64,000 bases of DNA from Benincasa hispida (taxonomy: Eukaryota > Streptophyta > Magnoliopsida > Cucurbitales > Cucurbitaceae): NCBI RefSeq assembly GCF_009727055.1, contig NC_052359.1, positions 64,122,671-64,186,670 on the forward strand, given 5' to 3'. Below, piece by piece: positions 23,609 to 34,598 of this stretch (position 1 is its first letter; each line of letters starts with the position of its first letter). The position numbers and the translations under genes are program-made. The notes beneath the pieces were generated by a model. That model worked only from the letters and a program-made list of their open reading frames with translations, did not search any database and was not told where the DNA came from.

Positions 23609-25145
23609 TCAGTCCATGAGCTTAAGAGTTTTCAGCATGGAAGGATTGATTACACTGAAGCTCCATCGACCATCAGATTGAGGCCGCTGACATAGTTGCA
23701 TCATCGCTAGCCAAGTAGAGTCAGCCTTGGCTATGTCGTCGGCCTTTAGACGCGACCTTTGAGATTGGCCCAGCTAGTGACCATGGTCTCAACCATTCTC
23801 CTCTGCATTGGCGTCACAGGTCCTGCAATCCCAGTGGCGACGGCGAAGGGGCGACGCAGTTGACTCTGATCCCATGTTGGCCGAGCTCGGCGGCTAGGTT
23901 CCTAACTAGCCCCAAGATTGCACATTTGGAGGTGTGTAATGGGTGCGTTGAGATAACAGAGATTTGGTTGGTTGGCTGCTTGTGAATAGAATGCACCCAT
24001 TCTTTTGGGGTAATCATCACCTGGCTGCATGCTTTGCCCCCAAAAATGCCCCATCACGTTTACCCCAACATCTTTATTATATCATCAATTATGAAACTGA
24101 GATTTTAATATTATGCTCCAAACTTATATAATTAATGGTTAGTTCTTTGAAGCTATTGCTATTACAATATTCCAAATATGAAGAAAAAGACAATAATTGA
24201 ATTCCTAAGCTGGCAAACACCCATAGAACGTAAATTTTATACTAACTATCTCACTGTGCACCCTTTAACATACTAACTTAAAACTGTCACGTATCTGAGT
24301 CTTTATTTAAAAGACAAATTAGATTGTATTTATAATTTTACTTTGTAAGGAAAATAGGATAATCATAATGTTCTTTTGTAACATCAAACTTAAAAGTGTA
24401 GAGTATATGAATGAAATCCAAAAATATTTCCCATATTACTTGTCCAAGGTCAGATTTGCTAAGTCCAATATCGCCAAAGGTAACGGTCGATGACGCCGGC
24501 GTTTGCTGTACATAGGTCGAGCTTGCCTGCGTCAGGGGCCTATCCAGATTTCTGACGTCTTCTCCCTTTGATACATGCAATGGATATAGCTTCATCTTCA
24601 CCGAGCTCCGTCAGGCGATTTTTTGGCCGACTTCGTCTGGATATCGGCAATTATCACTTTCGCTCCATTTTAAATATGGAAAATTCGCACTGCACTGGCT
24701 CCGATCCCGCTTGCGCCCGGTAATGATCGCACCTTCCTTCCAATCTAAAACTCCAAAATTGGCACATGTTCATACGAATGGGTTATAATATTAGCTAATA
24801 TTTAGTGGTGCATACGAAATTCCTGCTTTCATACATTACAAAAACATCGGAAATTAGACATTATTAGAACCCAGAAAAATTTAGAATATATTTAAACATA
24901 TAGTTTGGTAATAAAAATAATATATATGTTTTGAATTGTCGACAATCCACGTTGAAAAACAAGGGGACTCACACTCCTTATAACATGGATGGTTACTCCT
25001 CACATAGCCAATTGATTTTAAGATGGATTCATACTATCTAACATGGTATCAGAGTCCATAAAATCCAAACACTATCTAGCATAAATGGTTTTTTGGCCAT
25101 GGAACTTACCTTCTAAAGAGGAGTTGGAGAGCCATTGAGAGTCAT
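23609..25145 (-). pseudogene. SDR copy C, three exons, many small indels (pseudogene or mis-sequenced gene)
   Basis: Same exon plan as the intact copy: exon 1 25145-25110 (ATGACTCTCAATGG...), exon 2 about 24744-24440, exon 3 24071-23609 ending CATGGACTGA. Splice sites are largely kept (AG|gtaag at 25109; tttag acceptor at 24745; AAAG acceptor at 24072). Relative to the intact gene it carries many 1-2 base gains and losses: one extra T makes a TAG in exon 1, and exon 2 is about 11 nt shorter and exon 3 about 8 nt shorter. LGQHGIRVNCVAPS and LGLVRNLAAE survive in one frame. The damage is spread as isolated single-base indels, like long-read consensus errors, and neighbouring sequence shows the same pattern. 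Confidence 0.75.
24925..25060 (+). mobile_element. TRIM-like LTR end with tRNA-Met primer-binding site
   Basis: Within intron 1 of SDR copy C: aaaacaaggggactcacactccttata, then ggttactcctcacatagccaattgattttaagatgg and tggtatcagagtcc at 25041-25054. The last word is the primer-binding site complementary to initiator tRNA-Met, used by many plant LTR elements. The arrangement resembles short TRIM-type LTRs common in dicot introns. Intron 1 of the intact gene is only about 146 bases and lacks it. Confidence 0.5.
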
Positions 25146-25254
25146 TCCTTGTTGAACAAGAAATGAAAGGAAGCGGTGGAAGGGAGAGAGAAACAGAGAG
25201 CTTTGGATTTACTGATTTTATTTTGAAGGGTGAGATTTCCATGATGCGGGTCGT

Positions 25255-25288
25255 TGAGATATTTAAAAGGGGAACACTGCTTTGTCAA
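25255..25288 (-). promoter_or_regulatory. TATA-like and W-box-like sites of SDR copy C
   Basis: Minus-strand TTGAC at 25288-25284 and TTTTAAATATC at 25267-25257, about 110-120 bases before the ATG. Order and spacing resemble those upstream of the intact copy. Functional role is inferred. Confidence 0.4.
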
Positions 25289-25846
25289 CCATATCATTTT
25301 AGTCTTTTTTCAAAAGATTTTTTTTTTTTTTCCATTTAGTTGAGAAGCGCCAAATTTTCTTGTTAAGGCATTTAATTTTACGCGATCAAAATAACTTACC
25401 TACTTTTCGTTATTATATGTTAATTAATTTTTTGTAGTACACAATTAAGATTGTAGATTTGTAAGAGGTAGTAACCAGTGAGTTTAAGAAACGTCATGAA
25501 ATGATGTATTTACTAATTCGGCCCAAGAATTTGAGTCTAAGTGATGAATACAGTCCATTTTGACTAAATCCAAATCTACCAAAATAAAATTCCTTGGTGC
25601 AATTGAGGAGTGTAAAATTGAATGTTGAACAAATTGATTGTTGTATCGTAGAATGACAATCTCTTTAAAAGTAATTATGAACACGACTTTGGTGTTAATC
25701 GTCTCACGTTGGTTTGTTCTAAGGTAACATAACATTCTTGAACAAATAAAAAAAGTTGGAATTAAGAAAAAAATCACTCGGAGAAAAATAAAAGAAGATT
25801 TGATTCTTTTCGAACCAATTTCTATCATCAATTTATAATAATTTTG
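25289..25846. other. intergenic DNA upstream of SDR copy C
   Basis: The 133-codon minus-strand frame at 25484-25885 has no recognised domain and no homologue I can name. I would not call it a gene. The rest is AT-rich. Confidence 0.4.
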
Positions 25847-26070
25847 AAAACATTTCAGATATAAAATGAGACTTGTAATGATCAATGGTTTTAAAATATT
25901 AACATAATAATCATCTATGGATTTGTAACCATCAAAAATTTTTTTTAAGATCTAAATATCAAACACGGCACCACAAAATAAGAAATATGTATTCACAATG
26001 TCATCCCAATTGTGAAGGAGACTTAAAAAATTGAAAAATCGAAGCAAACAAACTGATCCATTAGTTTGGT
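25847..26070 (+). repeat. 225-bp direct repeat, first copy
   Basis: From ttttgaaaacatttcagata to gaaaaatcgaagcaaac. A more divergent copy lies at 29293-29515, and a near-identical partial copy starts at 27037 just after the N gap. The two flanking copies enclose the duplicated block and the DUF1985-type remnant. Confidence 0.7.
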
Positions 26071-26529
26071 TAATTCAGCTTTTTAGTATAACTAACTTCT
26101 TCTTCTTCTTTTTTTTTTTTATTAGTTTGGAGATGGAAAATTTCACAAAATAAACCCAAAACCTAAAACTTTTCTTCCAATGACCTCTTCCTAAAAACTT
26201 TTCTACCAACCGACCGTTAACCCATGCAAAATTCCAAAATTATCCCAAATTTAAAAGCCTTTAGACTGTTTGGTATCCACGCACCTCTACAAATACTTTA
26301 CAACGATAAGTTCCCTTTATTTCCTTCATTTCCTTCCCAAAGCATTTCTCTTCGAAGAATTTTCTCTCAAAATTTTCTCCCGTTTTCTCTCCGAACTTTA
26401 GCCGAGCACTCCTCGCAGATTTTCTCGTCGGTCATCTCTACGCACTTGCACCGTCGTCGTGATATGAAAAGTATGAGACTCTTCTCCTTGAAGAGTGCAT
26501 GTTAAAATTCGAGGTTTGACTTATCTTGT

Positions 26530-26830
26530 AGGGTTTAATTGCGTATTCGTTCGTAATCGATCGTTAAGAGAATACTAAGCGATCGGATAGAGAATACTAA
26601 GCGAGGCGTTTAGAGAATATTAAGCGAACGTTTAGATATTATAACTAAGCGATCAAATAGAGATTACTAAGCAATCAAATAAAGAATATTAAGTGATCAT
26701 TTAGATATTTATTGTTGTGACCGTTAGGTTTATATCGTGCGATCATTTAGCTATCTATTATGCGATCTTTTAGCTAATTGTACACGATCGTTTGAGATAT
26801 CTATTATCCCATCGTTTAATTTTTGTTGTT
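26530..26830 (+). repeat. imperfect short tandem repeat (taagcgatc / ttagata words)
   Basis: A run of words of about 20-24 bases built on taagcgatcgg.tagagaata and cgatcntttagatat, seen again at 27660-27930 in the second copy of the duplicated block. It lies between a pyrimidine-rich leader-like segment and the DUF1985-type coding trace. It encodes nothing obvious. Confidence 0.5.
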
Positions 26831-27011
26831 GCAATTGTTACTATAATTCTTGTAATGTACATGCTTATCAAATTGGTACAATGGACGTCCTGTTAAGAAA
26901 TATTTTCCAGCTACAGTCTCTTGTCAAGTCTACAAAACTGCCTTTGTGATTAAGAATAAGTTGACAGAAGAACAAATGAGACTATATGGGAAAACGGCCT
27001 TTGGTCCCTTG

Positions 27012-27036
27012 NNNNNNNNNNNNNNNNNNNNNNNNN
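27012..27036. other. assembly gap, 25 N
   Basis: Twenty-five N. A fixed short gap size bordered by duplicated sequence suggests an overfilled or unclosed gap. Confidence 0.95.
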
Positions 27037-27969
27037 TAACATCAAAAAGTTTTTTTTAAGATCTAAATATCAAACACGGCACAAAAATTAAGAAATATGT
27101 ATTCACAATGTCATCCCAATTGTGAAGGAGACTTAAAAAAATTGAAAAATCGAAGCAAACCAAACTGATCCATTAGTTTGGTTAATTCAGCTTTTTAGTA
27201 TAAAACTAACTTCCTTCTTCTTCTTTTTTTTTTTTATTAGTTTGGAGATGGAAATTTCACAAAATAACCCAAAGCCTAAAACTTTTCTTCCAATGACCTC
27301 TTCCTAAAAACTTTTCTACCACCGACCGTTTACCCATGAAATTCCAAAATTATCCCCAAATTTAAAAAGCCTTTAGACTGTTTGGTATCCACGCACCTCT
27401 ACAAATACTTTACAACGATAAGTTCCCTTTATTTCCCTTCATTTCCTTCCCAAAGCATTTCTCTTCGAAGAATTTTCTCTCAAATTTTCTCCCGTTTTCT
27501 CTCCGAACTTTAGCCGAGCACTCCTCGCAGATTTTCTCGTCGGTCATCTCTACGCACTTGCCACCGTCGTCGTGATATGAAAAGTATGAGACTCTTCTCC
27601 TTGAAGAGTGCATGTTAAAATTCGAGGTTTGACTTATCTTGTAGGGTTTAATTGCGTACTTCGTTCGTAATCGATCGTTAAGAGAATAACTAAGCGATCG
27701 GATAGAGAATACTAAGCGAGCGTTTAGAGAATATTAAGCGAACGTTTAGATATTATATACTAAGCGATCAAATAGAGATTACTAAGCAATCAAATAAAGA
27801 ATATTAAGTGATCATTTAGATATTTATTGTGTGACCGTTTAGGTTTTATACGTGCGATCCTTTAGCTATCTATTATGCGATCTTTTAGCTAATTGTTACA
27901 CGATCGTTTGAGATATCTATTATGCCATCGTTTAATTTTTGTTGTGCAATTGTTTACTAATTCTTGTAA

Positions 27970-28850
27970 TGTACATGCTTATCAAATTGGTACAATGGAC
28001 GTCCTGTTAAGAAATATTTTCCAGCTACAGTCTCTTGTCAAGTCTACAAAACTCCTTTGTGATTAAGAATAAGTTGACAGAAGAACAAATGAGACTATAT
28101 GGAAAACGGCCTTTGGTCCCTTGTTGGATACATATCTTGTTTTAATTGGACAAACTTTGTACCACTTTCTGTTAAGGGAGGTAACGGATGTGAACCCAAA
28201 CGTATACTATTAAATCACATCATTTAGGAAAAAGGTAACATTCTCTTAAGACGATTTTAACTTGATAACTGATTTGTGGCCGATTAGGGAAATAGTAGAA
28301 AGAGAAACAAGCAGTGAAAGACTGCGAGAAACTCATTCTTGGTCAAAAGGACCAAATGGAAAGAGATAGTTCTTGCAAGGATGTAGAGACCGCATTTGAG
28401 AAGTTCAATTTTACTAATGGTGAGATGTTGTCAAGGTATGCATTGGCACTATTCATTAAAACGGTGATGATTGGAAAAGATAAGAAAACTCATTTCGATG
28501 TGAATATATTTGGGACTGTGGTGACCATGAAGTCTTTGTACATTATGATTGGTCTTCCTCTTTTTATGAACGTACATTGAATAGCATGAAGACTATCATG
28601 CGCGGGAGAAAAGAGGTATATGTGTCAAAGAATGCAGAAAATGATCATCGTACCTCATATTACTGTATAAATGGATTCACATTTACATTCCAGGTATGTA
28701 CTTTTGTTTCTGATTCACTTTAATATACATTAAACCTGTGTAACGTACATGTAACAAAGTTCCCATATCGTAGGTTTGGGCTTACAAAATTTTATCAACA
28801 TCAAGTAGTTCATAAGCCACAAAAGTCAACAAGTTTCAATTCCATAGAAT
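27970..28850 (+). pseudogene. DUF1985-type, transposon-associated gene remnant
   Basis: A first coding block at about 28009-28125 reads KKYFPATVSCQVY...NKLTEEQMRLYGKRPLV. A second, 28314-28580, reads DVETAFEKFNFTNGEMLSRYALALFIKTVMIGKDKKTHFDV. After a frameshift near 28535 it continues as WSSFYERTLNSMKTIMRGRKEVY. An exon end CAG|GTATGT occurs at 28692-28693, with an acceptor tcgtag before gtttgggcttacaa near 28774. The block order matches the plant DUF1985 family, which often sits in Mutator-like elements that carry Ulp1 proteases. No Ulp1 peptidase or terminal repeat was found here. A truncated second version of the first block ends at the gap (26870-27011). Confidence 0.5.
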
Positions 28851-29292
28851 TCTTAGATGACTTGTAACTTGTTCTCGTGCTCCATCTTATAAATCATTGA
28901 GTAATAAATTTTTCCAGCAAAAAAAAGTAAGTAATCGACCACTTCTGACTTGCTCATTTGTTTATAGTTTCATGCCATTATGACTTGCTCATTTGTTTAT
29001 GTACAGACTATTGTTATGTTGAGACTTGTACCTAGTGTAGAGGAGATAAAGTACAAGGAGGACCGACTGGCAAGGCTTAATGTGGTTCATGTTGTTGGAG
29101 AAAGAAGGATCGAAGGGATTTTAACATTCCATCGATACTCATAAGTTCTCTAGGGGGCACGAAGAGCATGAATCCCATGTAGATCAGCCTGTCAATGTGC
29201 AACGTATAAAGTCGGAACCACGTATGTCGATTCAGACTAACCCCCTGATGGGTAAGAGGGCACGTGACGAAACATCAAATAGATTTTAAAAT
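28851..29292 (+). other. trailing sequence of the DUF1985-type remnant
   Basis: 29007-29130 reads TIVMLRLVPSVEEIKYKEDRLARLNVVHVVGERR in one frame, which could be a further exon of the same gene. Stops follow. The repeat gacttgctcatttgttta occurs twice (28948 and 28982). Confidence 0.35.
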
Positions 29293-29515
29293 ATATTTTG
29301 AAAACATTTCAGATATAAAATTGAGACTTGTAATGATCAAATGGTTTTAAAATATTACATATATAATCATCTATGAGATTTGTAACCATCAAAAAGTTTT
29401 TTTTAAGATCTAAATATCAAAACACGGCCACAAAATTAAGAAATAAGTAATTCACATGGCATTCCCAATTGTGAAAGGAGACTTAAAAAAATTGAAAAAT
29501 CGAAGCGAACCAAAC
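29293..29515 (+). repeat. 225-bp direct repeat, second copy
   Basis: Homologous to 25847-26070, with more substitutions. It is followed by a second copy of a 26-base word, cacaaaattaagaaataagt and onwards (29433 and 29530), at the truncated edge of the Athila-like LTR. Confidence 0.7.
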
Positions 29516-29555
29516 TGAACCAAACCCAACACAAAATTAAGAAATAAGTAATTCA

Positions 29556-30200
29556 TATGTCGGCACAACCTCCTCCCTCGCATCTACCTTAAAATGAAAG
29601 AAAATTGTGAACAAAGACGTGCATATGAACTTCGAACTAAAGAATGGTGAATTGATCAACCCAATTTCTGAAGGCTGCCCTTGGTATTTATAGACGTCTA
29701 AGGTGAACGACGGCTTCTCTCGCATGATTGTACAGATGGGACGACTTTAATTCCTGACTGATGCGCCGGATATTTGTCACCGAAAAGCTGAATGTACTTG
29801 TGATCGTTATCGACGGTCAATTTAATTTGGATTCGACTGTCATCAGCTTTCTGTCCCATCGCAATTAATTAGCCTTTCACCCAGATGCGTCCATCATGTT
29901 GCGTTGACCAAGTTGCGGCGATCCTTCTCTGGCAAATGTTTGCGAACACAATCATCGCAAAGCCTTGCGGTGAACTTTCGTTCGACTAATGATTTCCTAT
30001 GATTGAAATTCTTGCATTGAGTCAATGCATATTCTACACAAAAATACAAAAAACAACTGTTCTAATGCGATGAACGCATGCGACCGCAATATTATGAAAT
30101 TGATGCTTAATGGACGCAAATTAATATATTTCATCAATGCAATCCAATATTGTTTAAGAACTTAGCATTATGATAACGTGCATTTCTGCCCGTTATCACA
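29556..30200 (-). repeat. 3' LTR (truncated) of the Athila-like element
   Basis: It starts on the minus strand with TGTGATAACGGGCAG at 30200 after the purine tract. It contains a TATA box (TATAAATAC, 29692-29684) shared with the other LTR at 40317-40309. The part 29800-29556 aligns with 40425-40185. The distal end (towards low coordinates) is missing, replaced by repeat sequence. Confidence 0.75.
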
Positions 30201-31519
30201 TCCCCAAAATTAAACAATGCTTGTTCTCAAGTATAAGCTAAAGATTCCTTTAGCAAGTCAACTGCAATGTTCTTTTCCTAGATTTCTCAAGGATACTTCA
30301 TTCAACCTATATACCAGAATTTCCTTAAGTCTTATTCAAGTCTCTTCTTAAAATATTTCTAAGACCTAGGGACTGCAAACTTACCCTTCAAAAGGACTTT
30401 ACTAAATTCTAAGACCTAGGGACTGCAAACTTACCCTTCAAAAGGACTTTACTAAATTCTGAAACATTGCATGATTTATTTCAAAAAGAAAATTTTCTAC
30501 CTGGGTGTCAAATGATTTTATCCTTGCATAAATTTTTTTGTCATTGATATTTTTTTTTGACCTTGCGCTGATCAAGTGCCTTGCCTTCATTTTGGCTTGC
30601 CCCCATGGGTGTCATGCGGACATCCAACTACGAGCAATGCACTTTTTCTCAGACTAAATTCATACCTATTTAGCAGTCGAGTTGTGGTCATTTATTTATG
30701 CATTGATCCTGGTGACTTACTTTCGTTTTGATTTGCTCCCACATGTGTCATGCGGACATCCAACTACGGGTAAGTGCCTTTCACAACTTAACTCTTATCA
30801 ACATGGGTTTCCCATTGCGTTGACATTGGAGTTGTTATTCTCAAAAACACCATTTTTTTTTTCAAAATAGCAAGTTCGAAAATAACTACCTCACCCCCAA
30901 ATTTAAAATGCGGCAATGTCCTCATTGCCAAAAGATTGAGATAAGTCATGCGATGTTCTTAGAAAGCTTCGTAAAGAGAGTTTGAAAGAAAGCTATCAAC
31001 CCCCAACTTCTAGAAATATTTTATGGGGTGACTATCTTAAGATTAAGTACGAGAGAAATAAAAGCATATTTTTCATCATTGAAATCATACTTGGCAAAGA
31101 GACAAAATGCGGTAACCTACTAAATTTATCTATGTCAAATGATTGCGGTGATCAAAGAGGATGCGGTGATAAAACTTTGAAGACTAAAATGCAATGTGGT
31201 AGTACAAAATTTGAAATAAAGATAAGGAAGAATACACCCCCAAATTTGTGCTGTCGCCCGCATTGTGTATTGATGCATCCATCTTTGCGGTGATCTCTCT
31301 TCTTTGGATTGCGGTGATGGAGTGACATAATTTTCTGCTTCGTGTAACATCTCCACAATCCTGTGCCTTAATTGTTGTAAATAAACAAAGAGAGGGTCAA
31401 ATGATTTTAAACAAAACAACAAGTTTTTTTTTTTTTTTTAAATAATTTTTTTTAGAGAAAGAAAGATGAGTAAGATGCAGATAGCTAAATGATAATAAAA
31501 GTGATGAAGGAATTATAGT
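30201..31519 (-). other. 3' untranslated region of the Athila-like element
   Basis: No pol domains. It contains a perfect 50-base tandem duplication (30359-30460) and a degenerate direct repeat, tgtcatgcggacatccaac (30610-30632 and 30747-30770). Long non-coding stretches between integrase and 3' LTR are usual in this lineage. Short frames such as 30982-31293 (+) and 31135-31422 (-) are not supported. Confidence 0.6.
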
Positions 31520-32750
31520 TTAAGAATCAAACAAGGGGTATTTTGGGTTTTTTAGCTTCATGGAGGCTTTTTCTGGCTGGAATTCACCTCCGCAATATGC
31601 CTTAACTCGCTGTTCATTAACCTTAAATGTACGGCTTCCATCCTCAGTGATCAGCTCCACCGCACCATGTAGGAATATTTCTTTAATGATGAATGGTCCG
31701 GACCAGCGTGATTTTAATTTTGCCGAGAAAGCCACAGACGTGAGTTGAAGAGTAAGACCTTTTGCCCAACTTGGAGGTTCTTACCGCAGATGCGTTTTTC
31801 ATGCCAGCGCTTGGTGCACTCTTTATAAATCTTCGCATTTTCATATGCGTTGATCCTCCATTCTTCTAGCTCGACCAATTGTATTTTACACGCTTCTCCT
31901 GCCTTCTCTAAATCAAAGTTCAGCTTCTTTACCGCTTACAGTGCCTTATATTCCAGCTCCAAAGGCAAATGACAAGCCTTACCAAATACCAACGCATATG
32001 GGGACATACCTATTGGTGTTTTAAATGCAGTCTGATATGCCCATAAGGCATCGTCAAGCTTTGTTGCCCAATCTATTCGCGAAGGCCTTAATACCTTCTC
32101 AAGTATCAGCTTAATTTCTCGATTAGGCACCTTGGCCTGGCCATTCGTCTGCGGATGGTATGCGGTGGCCACTTTATGGAGAATGTTGTACTTGCGCAGC
32201 AACTCCTTGATATTACGGTTGACAAAGTGGGATCCTTCATCACTTATGATAGCATGGGGAGTGCCAAAACGAGTGAAAATATGTTTCGTCAGGAACTGGA
32301 AGACTACCGCCGTATCACTTGCGGCGCATGCTATTGCCTCTACCCACTTGGAAACATAATCGATGGCTAATAAAATGTAATGTTTACCATTCGAAGGAGG
32401 GAATGGTCCCATGAAATCAATCCCCCATACGGCGAACAACTCAAGCTCCAAGATAGTGTTCATTGGCATTGCATGTTTCCATGAAATATTACCTGTGCGT
32501 TGGCACCGATCACACTTCATCGCGTAGTCCGCCGCATCCTTAAACAATGTAGGCCAAAAGAATCCACTCTGCAAAACTTTGGTTGCGGTGCGCTGCCTTC
32601 CAAAGTGCCCACCATATGGTGAGTCGTGGCATTGCGATAGTATGCGTTGTTGAGCAGCATTTGGTATGCATAATTGAAAATTTTGGTCTGCACCTTTTTT
32701 ATACAGATTCGGCTCATCCCAATAATAGTGTCTACATTCATGCTTGAGCT
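31520..32750 (-). pseudogene. Athila-like integrase remnant
   Basis: Read from about 32740 down: [15 protein letters not shown], a zinc-binding HHCC region ([11 protein letters not shown]...CDRCQRTG), then the core with [19 protein letters not shown] and [16 protein letters not shown]. This gives the D, D and E catalytic positions in order. A stop after LELEYKAL (about 31936) occupies a usual Trp codon, and a frameshift near 31730 separates the C-terminal part ([16 protein letters not shown]...VNEQRVKAY, 31735-31520). The catalytic residues seem present but the protein is interrupted. Confidence 0.8.
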
Positions 32751-34518
32751 TCTTCTATTGGTGGTAGGTGTAATCTTCAGGAAATTGCTCACAAACCAAA
32801 TAATTGACTATGTCTGCATACCAGGGCAATTCTTCTATATGGAATAACTACTCATCTGGGAATACGGCACTCACCTCAGACTCATTGCGGTCAACCTTAG
32901 GATTTTCTAGTCTAGACAGGTGATCTGCAACTTGGTTCTTTGTCCCCTTCTGGTCAATTATTTCTCTTATCACATTCTTGAAGGAGGAGAACCCATCTGA
33001 TCAACCTCGGCTTTGCGTCCTTCTTTGAAATTAAGTATTTGATCACCGAGTGATCAGTGTGGTTGAGTACCTTTGTTCCCAACAGATATACCCGAAATTT
33101 CTCCAACGTAAAAATTACCACCAGGAGTTCTTTCTCGTGGTGGTATAATTTGTCTGAGCAGGGTTTAATGTTTTACTCGCATATGCGATGGGATGCAAAA
33201 AAATTTTTCTCTTTTGCGCTAAAGCTGCTCCCATCGCATACCCGCTTGCGTCGCACATTATTTCAAATGGCAGTGTCTAATCCGGCGCAATTAATATGGA
33301 TGCGGTAATCAACACATTTTTCAAAACTCTGAATTTGTTGAGGTAGTTGTTGTCGAACTCAAATTTTTTGTCAGCCTCTAACAACACACTCAATGGTCGT
33401 GCTATTTTAGAAAAGTCTTTGACAAATCGTCTGTAGAATCCAGCATGCCCCAAGAAGCTTCGTACAATCTTCACGCTAGTTGGAGGTGGAAGTTTTTCAA
33501 TTACTTCGATTTTTTCTTTGTCCATCTCCAACCCATCCTGGGAAACCTTGTGTCCCAACACTATGCCTTCCTTCACCATGAAATGACATTTTTCCCAATT
33601 GAGCACCAGATTCGTCTCTTCGCATCTCTTCAATATCTTCTCTAAGTTGACTAGACAGACTTCATAAGTGTTCCCATAAACAGAGAAGTCGTGCATAAAG
33701 ATTTCAACAGAGTCCTCGAGATAATCTGAAAAGATAGCCATCATGCACTTTGGAACGTGCTTGGCACATTGAAGAGGCCAAACGACATGCGACGAAAAGC
33801 AAAGGTCCCATATGGGCAAGTGAATGTGGTCTTGTCTTGGTCTTCTGGAGCTATCATAATCTGCTTGTACCCGACATAACCATCCAAGAAGAAGTAAAAA
33901 TCATTCCCTGCTAGTCATTCTAACATTTGATCAATGAATGGCAAAAGGAAATGATCTTTCTATGTGGCCGCATTTAGCATGCGGTAGTCCATGCAAATGC
34001 TCCATTCAGTGATGGTCCTTTGTGTATTAATTCATTGTGTTCATTTGGGACTACCATCGTGCCACCTTTCTTCGGCACACACTGCACGGGGCTGACCCAC
34101 GTGCTATCTGCTATAGGATAGATAATGCCCGCATCCAGCCATTTAATGATCTCCTTCTTGACGACCTCCTTCATCGCAGGGTTGAGTCTGCGTTGATGTT
34201 CAATTGTTGCTTTGTGGTCATCTTCAAGACAAATGTGGTGCATACAGTACGCAGGGCTAATTCCTCTAATGTCAGCACGCGTCCAGCCAATTGCTCGCAC
34301 ATGCTTCCTTAGATGCTCATCAACGCATTCTTTTGGTCTTCATTGAGCGCAGAGGAAATGATAACTGGCAGCTTCTCATTTTTCCCCAAAAATGCGTACT
34401 TTAAATGGGTTGGTAAGGTCTTTAATTCAAGTGTTGGTGGTTCCACTAGGGAAGGTTGCGTTGTTTTTCTTTCTTCTTTTTCTGTTGGCTCTACTTCTTG
34501 CTTTTTGTTGTGATGCAT
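32751..34518 (-). pseudogene. Athila-like protease linker, reverse transcriptase and RNase H remnant
   Basis: 34518-34309 gives LELKTLPTHLKYAFLGKNEKLPVIISS. 34300-33974 gives the RT start (IGWTRADIRGISPAYCMHHICLEDDHK, VKKEIIKWLDAGIIYPI, WVSPVQCVPKKGG). 33819-33277 gives the RT core and start of RNase H (LNWEKCHFMVKEGIVLGHKVS, FLGHAGFYRRFVKDFSK). The catalytic box normally FMDD is FMHD here at about 33700-33689. Frameshifts near 34305, 33975 and 33820 and gaps between pieces show it is inactive. RNase H continues in broken frames to about 32800. Confidence 0.8.
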
Positions 34519-34573
34519 TAACAGGCAGGGTTACAGATGCGACTAGCATTGAGACAATGTGCCCCGACTTCAG

Positions 34574-34598
34574 NNNNNNNNNNNNNNNNNNNNNNNNN
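34574..34598. other. assembly gap, 25 N
   Basis: Twenty-five N inside the Athila-like element, between two versions of the pol region. Confidence 0.95.

Larger units (their letters stand above)
25920..28130. repeat. duplicated block around a 25-N gap (probable assembly artefact)
   Basis: 25920-27011 and 27037-28130 carry the same sequence in the same order, differing mostly by single-base gains or losses (for example gcaccgtcg versus gccaccgtcg, tcaccaaaat versus ccaaaat type changes). The left copy stops at cggcctttggtcccttg exactly where the gap of N (27012-27036) begins. The right copy continues past that word at 28110-28122. This looks like two independent long-read extensions of one locus placed on either side of a gap, not a biological tandem. 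Confidence 0.8.

Noticed and set aside
25484..25885. 133-codon minus-strand frame
   Set aside because: No start context, no domain, AT-rich composition with Ile/Phe/Leu-rich translation, and it runs into a dispersed repeat.
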